Below, in pieces: positions 6,961 to 15,323 of a stretch of 55,077 nucleotides of DNA. Within the stretch, counting starts at the first letter, position 1, and every line of letters starts with the position of its first letter. The notes beneath the pieces were generated by a model. That model searched no databases. It saw nothing but the letters and a program-made list of their open reading frames with translations, and had not been told where the DNA came from. The position numbers were made by a program, and so were the translations under genes. This DNA comes from Planctomycetota bacterium (GTDB lineage Bacteria; Planctomycetota; Planctomycetia; Pirellulales; Thermoguttaceae), in assembly GCA_018897395.1 (NCBI GenBank), contig JAHIKV010000198.1, forward strand, positions 1 to 55,077, read 5' to 3'.

Positions 6961-9900
6961 GTGGCAATTCCCGTCCTCGCTTTACGGAACATTTCGCGGC
7001 AAAGCGGCATCGTGGCGATGGAAGCTGCCAGTGATCAGCAGATCGATTGCCGGCCGGAGAACCTGCGCGACCTGGACCCGGCCGACGTGCTCAAACCGAG
7101 GGCCTACGTTCCCAGTCACCGGATAGTCGCGGCCTATCAGTATCGACGATTGCCTTACCGGCTGACGATCTCGGCCACGCGTCACGCGCCAGGGTCCGTC
7201 CTCGCCGCGATATGCGAATCGGCCGAGATCGTCAGCGTCGCCGGGCGCCAAGGTCGGATGCGTCACCAGGCACGGTTCTGGCTGTCCAGCCTCAACCTGC
7301 CGCACGTGCCCGTTGTCTTGCCGGAGAACGCCGACTTGTGGTCCGTCATGCTCGACGGCGCTCCCGTTGAGGTGCGCCGGAAACAGGACGCCTACATCGT
7401 CCCCTTGCCGGCCGGAGAATCGCGCTGGGCCAACGCGACCCGAGAACTGACACTGCTTTACGAAACGGACGGCCCGCGCTTGGCCGCCGACGGTTTCCGT
7501 GGGCGGCTATGGCCGCAAACCGTCCGCCAGAGCGCTCCCGAAATCGCCGTGACCACGTTGAGCACAACGTGGCGAGTACACCCGCCCGAGGGGACGGATT
7601 TGGTGTCCGCCGGCGGCGACTTCAAGCCGGAAACACCGCTCACTCGCCCGATGTTGGTGACTCGCCTGGCCGAAACGATCGCACACCACGGCGCCTCGTC
7701 GCTGCCGTGGAAGTTCGTCGGCCTCGTGGCGGCAGCCGTCTTTGCGGGCTTCTTTGCACTGGTCAGGACCAGCAAGAAGGGCGGGACTAGGTTGGTCGAG
7801 GTTCTCGTGGTCGTCGTTGTCATCGGCGTGCTAGTTGCTTTGTTGCTGCCGGCCACGCAGAGTGCGCGTGAAGCCGCACGGCGTATATCATGCCGCAACA
7901 ACCTCAAACAGATCGGTTTAGCCCTGCATAACTACTGCGAAGTTTATAAACAATTCCCGCCTGCCGTGATCGGTCCACACAACGTGCCACGCCACCGGCA
8001 GTTCAGTTGGATTGTGGCCATTCTACCCTTCATGGAACATAAGGGTCTGTACGACCAACTTCGTCTTGATTTGCCGTGGGACCACCCGCATAACGCCGCA
8101 TTTCTTCAGGTCCCATTGGACACACTGCTGTGCCCCACCGATCTGACGCAAACGACAATACAAGAGGGCTTTCCCAAGACTTCCTATGTGGCGATAACGG
8201 GCGCCGATTTAACGGACGGGTCCGGTAGCCCGCGCGGAGTCATTGGATTCGACAAAGGGCTTACTTTCGGCGAGATCCGCGACGGCACAAGCAACACCAT
8301 CTTGGTGGCAGAGGTAGCCGACGGCGGCCCGTGGTTCGCCGGGGGCGCTGGAACCGCGCGCCGGATCGACGATTGGATTGGAAAGGAGACATGGAGTCCG
8401 CACGCGGGCGGAGGACACTTCCTGTTGGCCGACGGATCGGTGACGTTTCTTACTTCGACCATCGACCCGCAGACTCTCCGACAATTGGCCACGGCAGCGG
8501 GCAAAGAACCTGCCACCATGGCAGACGACTCTGGCGTTGAATCCGTTGCGGAAGAATCACCAGTTGCCAGCACCGCGGCGGACCTCCCTGCGTCGCCGGC
8601 TGAACGTGCGCTGTCGGCTGAACGTGCGCTGTCGGCTGGAAAGGAAGAGGGAGCCAAGCATCTCGCGCCCGCACGGACTGCTCCCCTGGATCAGCCGTTG
8701 CCCCAGGCTCCACGGCAGCCGTACATTCTGAGCGGCGAACGGTCGCGTCTTTCGCTGGGCGTGGCGCTGGAGACGCACGGGGGGCAGGCGATCAGTTTCC
8801 GACGCGAGGGCGGCCCCGGTGAACTGGTGCTCGGGCTACAGGACAGAGCGTTTGCACGTACCTTGCAATGGCTCATTGTTGCCGCCGCATTGCTGGCCGC
8901 CTGGATCTGGCGACGCATGCCCGGGCAGCGGCGTACGATCGCCGTCGTTGTGGGATTGGCCGTGCCGATCGGCCTATCGGGGCTGGTTCCGCTGGTCTGG
9001 ACGCCGCTGCTGGACGGGCTGCTGTTAGGCGCGTTGGCGGCAGGCTGCTTGTGGATGCTCCTGAGAATCGTCACGGCGATCAAGATGTCTTTGCTGGGGT
9101 CCACAGCGGCAGCTACGGCAATTGGCATCAGCTTGTTGTTCGCCACGGACGCGAGCCTGGCAGCGGAAGCGCGCGCCACGGAAGTAAAGCCGGCTTCAAC
9201 CGACCCGGTCCGCCAGCCCGATCTGACCCTGCTGATCCCCTATGACCCGGACAACGGCAAGCCGTTGCAGAGCACGCAGGTCTACTTGCCGCATGACAAG
9301 TTCCTGCGATTGTGGAAACAGGCTCATCCCGACAAACCGGGCCACGCGTCGCCGGACGTCCGGGCGATTGTATGCCGCGCCGAATATTCCGGTCGGCTTC
9401 AGAACGACGTGGCCCGCTTCGATGGCCGTATCCTGGTCCATCATCTCGTCGATGGATGGACGCGAATCGTGCTGCCGCTCGGCAAAATTGCCCTGGAGAA
9501 GATCGAGATCAACGGCCGGCCGGCCGCCCTGGCCGACGATGGTCGCGACCGGCCCGCGATTTACCTCGATAAATCCGGCTTGCACGTTGTGGACGTCCGG
9601 TTCAGTGTGCCCGTCGGTCGATTGGGTGCGACCGGTTGGATGACCGTGCCTTTGCGTCCGGCGTCTTCCGGCCGACTGCTGTTCCAGTTGCCGCAAGACA
9701 ATCTGGAGGTCCAGGTCAGCGGGAGTTCCGGGGGCTGGCGTCGGCAAGTACCGGCTTCCGACGGCAAGGGCGCGGCCAAGTCGATGGTTAGTATCCCGCT
9801 TGGCGCTGCCAACGAACTGTCCATCCGTTGGCAGCCGCGGCGTGTTGAGGCACGGGAGGGACAACTGATCAGCGTGGATCAAGCCCTGCTCGTCGAGGTG

Positions 9901-12900
9901 CTGGACTCCGGTGTCCATTTCCACGGCAAGCTCCGCTATCGGATTCAGCAGGGGGCGGTCGGCAAACTGCGGTTGCGCATCCCGCCCGACATGGCTGTCC
10001 AAGGCGTCCATGGCGCTGAAGTGGCGGATTGGTCGATCGAAACCGAGCCCGCCACCGGCCCTCATCCGGAAGCGCAGCGGTTGGTGGTCTCACTGAAAAC
10101 GGAACTGACGACCGGCACGGAGGTAAACATACACTCTTTCCGCCGCGATCGTCGGGTGACGGGGACCATCGACGTCCACGCCCTTGAGCCGCTGGGGGTC
10201 GTACGTGAAACGGGACGCGTGGCAATCGGTTGCTCGAGCCATTTCCGCGTGCGCGTCGACAAGACGGACAGTGTGGACCAGATCAACCGCATGGGGTTGG
10301 ATCTGCCGCGGGAACCCAGTGACGGCTGTGCCTTGTTGTGGGCGTACCGGTACACCTCGCGGCCGTGGCGCCTGCAACTACAGGTTGAGCGCCATCGGTC
10401 ACGAGTGGAAGTGTCCAATCGCACCGCCGTGGCCGTAACGGCACGCCAGGCCACCTTGCGGAGCCTACTGACCGCACATGTCACCGGCGCCCCTATTCTG
10501 TCGTTCGGGATACGGCTACCGGCTTCGCTGAGAGTATCTCAGGTTCGTGTTCCTCCAGGCGCCGACTGGTTCATCGATCGCGACGACCAGCGCCAGCAGT
10601 TGAAAGTGGAATTGAGCGAACCGGCCGTCGGGAAGCTGGACTTGGCGCTGTGCGGCACGATCGTGCGAGACTCCAGTCAAGCGGAGTTTGCCGTACCCGG
10701 CGTCACCGTGGAAGAAGTCCAGGCCCAGCGCGGCCAACTGGCGATCTATCTGGACGACGATCTGGAAGCTGTCCTGACCAATGACGGCGGCGCTCGATCC
10801 ATCGATCCGGCTGCACTGGACGGCGCGCTGCGACCGAATGGCAACCGGCCGGTCCACTATGCTTTCCAATATGATTTGCCGCCGAAAGACCTGCGTCTGC
10901 GGCTGTCCTCCGCCCCGTCGCGCGCGAGCGGCGACGTCACAACGGTGGTCAGTGTTCGTGAAGGTGCGGTGGCATATATCAGCAAAGTGGATTTCGAGAT
11001 CCGACAAGCAGGGCGCCGGCGGTTTCGGGTAGTGACCCCGGAATGGCTAGGTGATGATATCGAACTGCAGGGCGAGCAAATTCGGCAGATCCGTTCACAG
11101 GCAACCGATGATCGGCGTACCTGGGAGATCGAGTTGCAGCAACCGGTGCGGGGAACCTATTGTCTGCACCTGATTCAGACCCTGCCGCTGCCGGACGACG
11201 GCGCCGTACCGGCCGCCATCATCCGGCCGCTGGACGTAGAACGGTCGCGAAGCCACATTGTGCTGGAGAACGTGACCGCGGATGAGATCGCGGCGACCAC
11301 GACCAGTGGCGCGGCGCCGATCTCGATCGCCGCAGTACCTGCGGGCTTGACGGATAACATCCGCCGGCAAGCCGTCGCGGCCTATCGAATCGCCGATGAC
11401 GCTGCTGTTCTGGTGTGGCAGCGTCGTGTGCGCGAACAGGAGACCGGTCTGATGGCCAGTATCAACCTGGCCGACTTGACGACGGTCATTCATGCCGACG
11501 GTCGCTATCGCGCTCGCGCCGCCTACAACATCCACAACCTTACGTTGCAGTTTCTCGAATTGGAGCTACCGCCGGGCAGTCAGGTATGGTCGGTCCACGT
11601 TTCGGGTCAGCCCGTGCGTCCGGCGAAGATCCGCCGCCAAGGCCGGCAAATCACGTTGTTGCCGCTGCAGAAAACCTCGGTCGGCGACTTTTCGTCCAAG
11701 GTCGTCGTGATCTACTCGGGCCATCTGGGAGAACCTCTGCACCGCTGGGCGCAAGTTCGGCCGCCGGCTCCGCAGATTCTCAGCAATGTCCCCGTCTCGC
11801 GCACACTATGGACGGTCCTTTTGCCGCGTGAATACAAAGCCAGTCTGGTGAAGGGTGAGAGCAATCTGGAAGAAGTCGCGGCAGCGTACCAGCAGGAGGA
11901 ACGGAAGTTGTCGTTCCTGGATGAACTGCGGCAGATGGTGCAAGTGGCCGGCACCAGAGGCAAGTCGGCTTCACGGATAAAAGCCCGATACAACCTCGAG
12001 CAAGTCGGTGCGGCACTGCACGGCTATGCTCAGCAGAGTGCTCAAGTCGACGCGAGAAACGCCGCGGACGTCCAAGAACAGGCTCAACAGATTCAAGCGG
12101 AAATCAGGCGATTAGAAGAGTTGAAGACCGACGCCAAACGAGCTGATGGTGAGACGACCTTCTACTTCATACAACCACGGCGAGAACCGGAAGACGTCCG
12201 GATCGGTGTCGATCTGGATCGCGGCTTTGAGAAGCTCCCTGAACTGGACGTGACGGATAGTGACAAAGCGGCGCCCAGCGCTGCGGCGAAGAAGCCGCAG
12301 GATCAGGTCCGTGGCCGCCCGGAACAACGACGAGGAGATTTGCGCAAGCAAGCTGCCGAGCAACTCGAAAAGCTTCAAATGCCCGATCAGAAAGAATCCA
12401 TCCAACCGAGGAAAGCCGCCCCGCAAGGACCTTCGGAGTTGCCGAAAGGAAAGCAGGAGACGGCGGCTGACGGCTTGCGGCCCGCGGTCGGTGAAGGAGC
12501 TGGAGAACAATCGCCACAGAATGGTCAAGCCGCGCCGGGCGCCCCGGTGGCTGCGGCCGGGACCGGCCAATTGTCTCTGGATTTGGACGTGGCTCTTGTG
12601 GGGACCGCGTACCATTTCCGCAAACTCCACGGTGAACCGCGTCTTGTCCTTCGCGCCCGCCATGAGGACCTGAGTCGCGGTCTGTCGGCCATCATTTGGG
12701 CCGGCCTATGCCTGGCGCTGGCCACTGCAGTCATTCAAGGTCTGAGGCGACCCGACGCTCTTGCACGCGCCTACCGCTGTTGGCCGTGGTTGGCCGCGAT
12801 CGCAGGCACGGCTTGGTTGTTCCTGCTGCCGGCAGGCGTGTTCGGGTTGGCCCTGCTGGTGACGGCATTGTGTGTGCTGATTGCCCGCATGCGAAAACGC

Positions 12901-12948
12901 CGGACGACCGGCTCCGAAATATCGAATGCCGAACAAGGGATTTCGTAA
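6961..12948 (+). CDS. Giant membrane protein: 3' half of the split gene, DUF1559 module, and a second giant protein in one frame
   Basis: One frame of 1995 codons. Residues 1-240 match the part missing from the gene that stops at 3827, and homology even starts before the GTG at 6961, so this start is probably not original. A membrane helix (about 247-265) is followed at about 275-510 by a DUF1559 module with pilin-like N-terminus (LVEVLVVVVVIGVLVALLLP, NLKQIGLALHNY, DGTSNTILVAE, HFLLADGSVTFL). Next come an Ala-rich linker with ALSAER repeats and a three-helix bundle (630-705). M709 (base 9085) begins a signal-peptide-like segment leading into a second, complete giant protein with the same order: a beta-rich body (735-1640), coiled coil (about 1700), Pro/Gln linker and C-terminal helices (1908-1977). 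Either a true fusion, or 9085 is the working start. The function is unknown; the beta-rich parts should face outside the cytoplasm. Confidence 0.75.
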   Translation: MAIPVLALRNISRQSGIVAMEAASDQQIDCRPENLRDLDPADVLKPRAYVPSHRIVAAYQYRRLPYRLTISATRHAPGSVLAAICESAEIVSVAGRQGRMRHQARFWLSSLNLPHVPVVLPENADLWSVMLDGAPVEVRRKQDAYIVPLPAGESRWANATRELTLLYETDGPRLAADGFRGRLWPQTVRQSAPEIAVTTLSTTWRVHPPEGTDLVSAGGDFKPETPLTRPMLVTRLAETIAHHGASSLPWKFVGLVAAAVFAGFFALVRTSKKGGTRLVEVLVVVVVIGVLVALLLPATQSAREAARRISCRNNLKQIGLALHNYCEVYKQFPPAVIGPHNVPRHRQFSWIVAILPFMEHKGLYDQLRLDLPWDHPHNAAFLQVPLDTLLCPTDLTQTTIQEGFPKTSYVAITGADLTDGSGSPRGVIGFDKGLTFGEIRDGTSNTILVAEVADGGPWFAGGAGTARRIDDWIGKETWSPHAGGGHFLLADGSVTFLTSTIDPQTLRQLATAAGKEPATMADDSGVESVAEESPVASTAADLPASPAERALSAERALSAGKEEGAKHLAPARTAPLDQPLPQAPRQPYILSGERSRLSLGVALETHGGQAISFRREGGPGELVLGLQDRAFARTLQWLIVAAALLAAWIWRRMPGQRRTIAVVVGLAVPIGLSGLVPLVWTPLLDGLLLGALAAGCLWMLLRIVTAIKMSLLGSTAAATAIGISLLFATDASLAAEARATEVKPASTDPVRQPDLTLLIPYDPDNGKPLQSTQVYLPHDKFLRLWKQAHPDKPGHASPDVRAIVCRAEYSGRLQNDVARFDGRILVHHLVDGWTRIVLPLGKIALEKIEINGRPAALADDGRDRPAIYLDKSGLHVVDVRFSVPVGRLGATGWMTVPLRPASSGRLLFQLPQDNLEVQVSGSSGGWRRQVPASDGKGAAKSMVSIPLGAANELSIRWQPRRVEAREGQLISVDQALLVEVLDSGVHFHGKLRYRIQQGAVGKLRLRIPPDMAVQGVHGAEVADWSIETEPATGPHPEAQRLVVSLKTELTTGTEVNIHSFRRDRRVTGTIDVHALEPLGVVRETGRVAIGCSSHFRVRVDKTDSVDQINRMGLDLPREPSDGCALLWAYRYTSRPWRLQLQVERHRSRVEVSNRTAVAVTARQATLRSLLTAHVTGAPILSFGIRLPASLRVSQVRVPPGADWFIDRDDQRQQLKVELSEPAVGKLDLALCGTIVRDSSQAEFAVPGVTVEEVQAQRGQLAIYLDDDLEAVLTNDGGARSIDPAALDGALRPNGNRPVHYAFQYDLPPKDLRLRLSSAPSRASGDVTTVVSVREGAVAYISKVDFEIRQAGRRRFRVVTPEWLGDDIELQGEQIRQIRSQATDDRRTWEIELQQPVRGTYCLHLIQTLPLPDDGAVPAAIIRPLDVERSRSHIVLENVTADEIAATTTSGAAPISIAAVPAGLTDNIRRQAVAAYRIADDAAVLVWQRRVREQETGLMASINLADLTTVIHADGRYRARAAYNIHNLTLQFLELELPPGSQVWSVHVSGQPVRPAKIRRQGRQITLLPLQKTSVGDFSSKVVVIYSGHLGEPLHRWAQVRPPAPQILSNVPVSRTLWTVLLPREYKASLVKGESNLEEVAAAYQQEERKLSFLDELRQMVQVAGTRGKSASRIKARYNLEQVGAALHGYAQQSAQVDARNAADVQEQAQQIQAEIRRLEELKTDAKRADGETTFYFIQPRREPEDVRIGVDLDRGFEKLPELDVTDSDKAAPSAAAKKPQDQVRGRPEQRRGDLRKQAAEQLEKLQMPDQKESIQPRKAAPQGPSELPKGKQETAADGLRPAVGEGAGEQSPQNGQAAPGAPVAAAGTGQLSLDLDVALVGTAYHFRKLHGEPRLVLRARHEDLSRGLSAIIWAGLCLALATAVIQGLRRPDALARAYRCWPWLAAIAGTAWLFLLPAGVFGLALLVTALCVLIARMRKRRTTGSEISNAEQGIS

Positions 12949-13243
12949 CACTTTGGCCGTCTGAAGTCGATATTGGCGACGTTCCAATGGGAGCATGGAC
13001 GGCATGGCAGCGATTTTGGGAACGGATATCCCATTCGGCCCGTCGTTGGCTGAGGAGCAAGCACGCCTGCGTTTTATGATGGCTGCTTTTTTTGAGACAC
13101 CTCAAATATGGACCGTTTCTTGACACTCCAACTTTCTCTTCGGCGGGGCCCCAAGCAGGGTGGTTTTCGGCGAGATGTCACGTGTTGATCGCGCTCCCAA
13201 TTCGGCGTGAATCACCCAGTGTCGATCCGATTACGCCGCAACC
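12949..13243. other. Spacer without a recognisable gene
   Basis: The stretch between the giant gene and the recombinase scrap contains no frame with family resemblance on either strand, and no strong hairpin. Confidence 0.4.
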
Positions 13244-13396
13244 ATGGCCACCGTCCCGTCTCGCCCCAAACCCGAAGCGGCAGCCATCTCCGAGCGGACG
13301 AAAGCGGCATTGGCTGCGGCCAAGGCTCGGGGGGTGAAACTCGGTTCCGCCCGACCCGGGCACTGGGATGGCCGGGAGGATCGAAGGCTGGCGGGA
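13244..13396 (+). pseudogene. Serine recombinase fragment
   Basis: The frame from the ATG at 13244 reads AAAISERTKAALAAAKARGV, then KLGSARPGHWDGREDRRLAG. This is the end of the catalytic domain and linker of a resolvase-type recombinase. Nothing of the N-terminal catalytic part is visible upstream and no DNA-binding domain follows. At about 13397 it joins the antisense remains of an exported protein gene. It is a different sequence from the recombinase at the left edge. Confidence 0.65.
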
Positions 13397-13630
13397 ACGA
13401 GGCTTGCCGCCGACGTCGAAGACCGCCGCGACGGCGGCTTCGGCGGGCACGGCGGCGACCCCCTTCGGATCCAGGTCGTATTGGGTCCGTCGGCCGTCAG
13501 GCTCGATGATCGTCGCGCCGACCTTCTCCGGCGTCTGGTTGCTCAGCACGACGACCCCCGCTTCGGCCCGGCGGCACAACGCCACGGCCGCAAGGATCAC
13601 GCCCAGTGCGATCAGCAGCCGGCGGAGCAA
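13397..13630 (-). pseudogene. Truncated exported-protein gene
   Basis: A signal peptide (LLRRLLIALGVILAAVALC, ending RRAEA) is followed by AGVVVLSNQTPEKVGATI and a short beta-rich domain, then the frame runs into the antisense of the recombinase fragment at VGGKPR. A TTG at 13628-13630 with GAGG upstream is a plausible start. I recall this N-terminal pattern from planctomycete exported proteins of unknown function. About 75 residues remain, so the 3' part was lost at the recombinase junction. Confidence 0.5.
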
Positions 13631-13640
13631 GGATATCCTC

Positions 13641-13663
13641 GTTACGACGCTCCGCGTCGTAAC
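13641..13663. repeat. Short hairpin, GTTACGACGC arms
   Basis: Perfect 10-bp arms with a 3-nt loop lie directly upstream of the truncated exported-protein gene. It belongs to the class of small dispersed hairpins that are read in annotated proteomes as spurious peptides. Confidence 0.7.
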
Positions 13664-13744
13664 GTTCGGTCGGACGCTCTGCGTCCATTCCCGATGCACT
13701 CCCTTGCAGCAAGGTCTAACGGGCGCAGGGCGTCCCCGGCCGTG

Positions 13745-13769
13745 CGTTCCCACGCGGAGCGTGGGAACG
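13745..13769. repeat. Short hairpin, CGTTCCCACGC arms
   Basis: Perfect 11-bp arms around a GGA loop. The same core recurs at 53557-53575 and a variant at 53472-53497. This sequence is dispersed in many bacterial genomes, where its translation gives the spurious peptide LVPTLRVGT. Confidence 0.8.
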
Positions 13770-13971
13770 AGCGTAACGAGCGGATCGAGAGGCCGTCGAG
13801 CGTTGGCGGGTTTTTCACACATCAAGGAGTTGATTGCGGCGGTGGTGGAGAGGATGTTTAGAGTAAAGTTGGGCAGCGATCGCTGTTGGCTCGGCCCCGA
13901 GGTCGGCTCCAACCATCTCCCGCTGCCGGCCGACCTCGTGCCGACGGATGACTCGGTCGAGGCGAAATAAC

Positions 13972-14014
13972 GGCAGGGGAACAGTCCAATTTTCGCGGCA
14001 CGGAGGATAATGCA
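13972..14014. repeat. Half of a hairpin element
   Basis: GGGGAACAGTCCAATTTTCG followed by a purine-rich tail resembles one arm of the element at 14951-15039 (GGGGACTGTCCCAATTTTCG). No matching second arm is seen, so it is a partial copy. It lies just beyond the stop of the acetyltransferase gene. Confidence 0.5.
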
Positions 14015-14027
14015 GGGGGAAAATGCG

Positions 14028-14909
14028 CTAACGGTTGCGGGGGGTGATCGACTCTACGTAGCGACGCTCCAGGCTGTAGAGATCCGCCTTGCGGCGGCGG
14101 CGCTCCTCTTCCGGTGAATACTCTTCCGCGCCGGTGCTGGTCAATCGGTATTTCAGGCGACAAGCGGGACACATGGCGGACAAGCTGAATCGCGGGTCCA
14201 GGTTCAGCTTACCTTTGGTGCAACTGCACAGCCATTTCTCTTGGCGGGCGGGGACTCCGATCATCACCGCGTAGCTTGGCACATCGGAGGCGACCACAGC
14301 GCCGGTCCCGATAACGGCGTAGATATGGACCGTTACGCCGTCGAGAATTGTGGCGTTGGTGCCCAAGGACGCGCGTCGGCGGACGACGATCCGCTTGGCT
14401 GTGGGCAGGGAGACGGTTCCCTTTTCGCCGACCGCGGCTTCGCCGCCAACGTTCGGCTGCTGCACGTTCCCGGAAGATTGGGACAGTCCCCGCGACATTC
14501 CGAGGGTTGCAAAGACGACACCGGGCGCACAAACCACGCCCTCCTCCAGCACCACGCCGTCCTCGACGACCACGTTGTGCCCGATGGAGACGTTGTCGCC
14601 GACGACCGCCGTGGGGGCGATCACCACGTTGCGGCCGATCCGGCATCCGGACCCCACGGTTGCGCCCGCCATGACGTGGGCGTACGGCCCGATGCGCGTG
14701 CCGGGGCCGATCATCGAGGGCTGCTCGACGCAGGCGGTCTCGTGGCACCAAACTTCGGGAGAAAAAGGGGACTGTCCCCCTTTGCCGGATACGGGGACTG
14801 TCCCCTTTTTCTGTTCTACAACCTCCCCTCTCTCGTTGGGAGAGGGGTAGGGGGTGAGGGCCGATGCACCCAACTCGCAAGACTCGAACAGGGCGGCAGA
14901 ATTATCCAT
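14028..14909 (-). CDS. Hexapeptide-repeat acetyltransferase (WlbB/PglD-like), with repeat insertions
   Basis: A left-handed beta-helix enzyme of the kind that acetylates amino-sugar nucleotides for O-antigen or exopolysaccharide. The hexapeptide repeats run from IGPGTRIGPYAHVMAGATVG through IGRNVVIAPTAVVGDNVSIG to IGTGAVVASDVPSYAVMIGV; the PARQEKWLC end and CPACRLKY ribbon are typical of the WlbB branch. The start at 14909 (MDNSAALFE) has GGAG upstream. Two stretches look foreign to the family. The N-terminal 50 residues are translated from a CCCCTCTC...GAGAGGGG hairpin and a GGGGACTGTCCCC element, and about 40 residues after VVFATLGMSR are translated from another degenerate element. The beta-helix core is otherwise complete, so activity is possible. 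It is last in the minus-strand polysaccharide locus. Confidence 0.8.
   Translation of the reverse strand: MDNSAALFESCELGASALTPYPSPNERGEVVEQKKGTVPVSGKGGQSPFSPEVWCHETACVEQPSMIGPGTRIGPYAHVMAGATVGSGCRIGRNVVIAPTAVVGDNVSIGHNVVVEDGVVLEEGVVCAPGVVFATLGMSRGLSQSSGNVQQPNVGGEAAVGEKGTVSLPTAKRIVVRRRASLGTNATILDGVTVHIYAVIGTGAVVASDVPSYAVMIGVPARQEKWLCSCTKGKLNLDPRFSLSAMCPACRLKYRLTSTGAEEYSPEEERRRRKADLYSLERRYVESITPRNR
14407..14500. repeat. Degenerate hairpin element inside the acetyltransferase gene
   Basis: GGGACAGTCCCC near one end and GGAGACGGTTCCCTTTTCG near the other form a loose inverted pair. The encoded stretch does not look like hexapeptide-repeat sequence and sits where family members have a short loop, so it appears to be an insertion. 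Confidence 0.4.
14760..14812. repeat. GGGGACTGTCCCC hairpin element inside coding sequence
   Basis: Left arm 14760-14779 (AGAAAAAGGGGACTGTCCCC) pairs with 14793-14812, with one central mismatch. Each arm also contains its own 13-nt palindrome. The element is read in frame by the acetyltransferase gene, encoding KKGTVPVSGKGGQSPFS. Confidence 0.75.
14821..14860. repeat. CCCCTCTC / GAGAGGGG dispersed hairpin
   Basis: An 8-bp stem with a short loop is followed by GGGGTGAGGG. This pattern is a widely dispersed bacterial repeat whose translation gives peptides such as ALTPYPSPNERGE, as here in the acetyltransferase N-terminus. Confidence 0.65.
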
Positions 14910-14950
14910 CGTCACGCTCTCCAATGTGCAAGGCGGACCCAAGTGGCAGA

Positions 14951-15275
14951 TTACAGGGGACTGTCCCAATTTTCGCGGCGCAAGGAACGTTGCCTTGTAA
15001 AGCGATTGACCGCCACGAAAATGGGACTGTCCCCCTTACGTTGGCTGGGCTTGCCGCTGGTCCGCATCCGCCGGCCGGCCCGCCGATTCGACTGGGGAAC
15101 TGGTCCATTTTCAAGCCTGGACCTGTCCCTTTCAGCGGCGCATTCTGCCACAACCAGCGGCCCAATTTCAAGGGAAGTTTTTGGGCCACTTTTTGTTTTT
15201 GGTGGGAAAGGGGGGACAGGCACCGTCGCGGAAAGCCGATTTAGCTGCGACGGAGCCAGTCCCCTTTTCCCCTGT
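14951..15275. repeat. Cluster of GGGAC-type hairpin elements
   Basis: At least three copies lie back to back with no gene. One has arms 14951-14978 and 15013-15039 (GGGGACTGTCCC plus ATTTTCG). A middle, damaged copy spans about 15090-15140 (GGGGAACTGGTCCATTTTC against GGACCTGTCCCTTTC). The third has arms 15203-15230 and 15246-15271 (GGGGACAGGCACCGTCGCG against CGACGGAGCCAGTCCCC). Together they fill the whole space between the acetyltransferase and the next glycosyltransferase. Confidence 0.75.
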
Positions 15276-15323
15276 AAAAATCAAGCCCAATTTATGGGCC
15301 AAACGACTGGAGGCGATAAGGAC

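Noticed and set aside
11980..12060. NLEQVGAALHGY in the second giant protein, similar to DUF1559 NLKQIGLALHNY
   Set aside because: It sits at the matching place in the paralogue, but no prepilin helix or other DUF1559 motif surrounds it; the match may be chance or a decayed trace.
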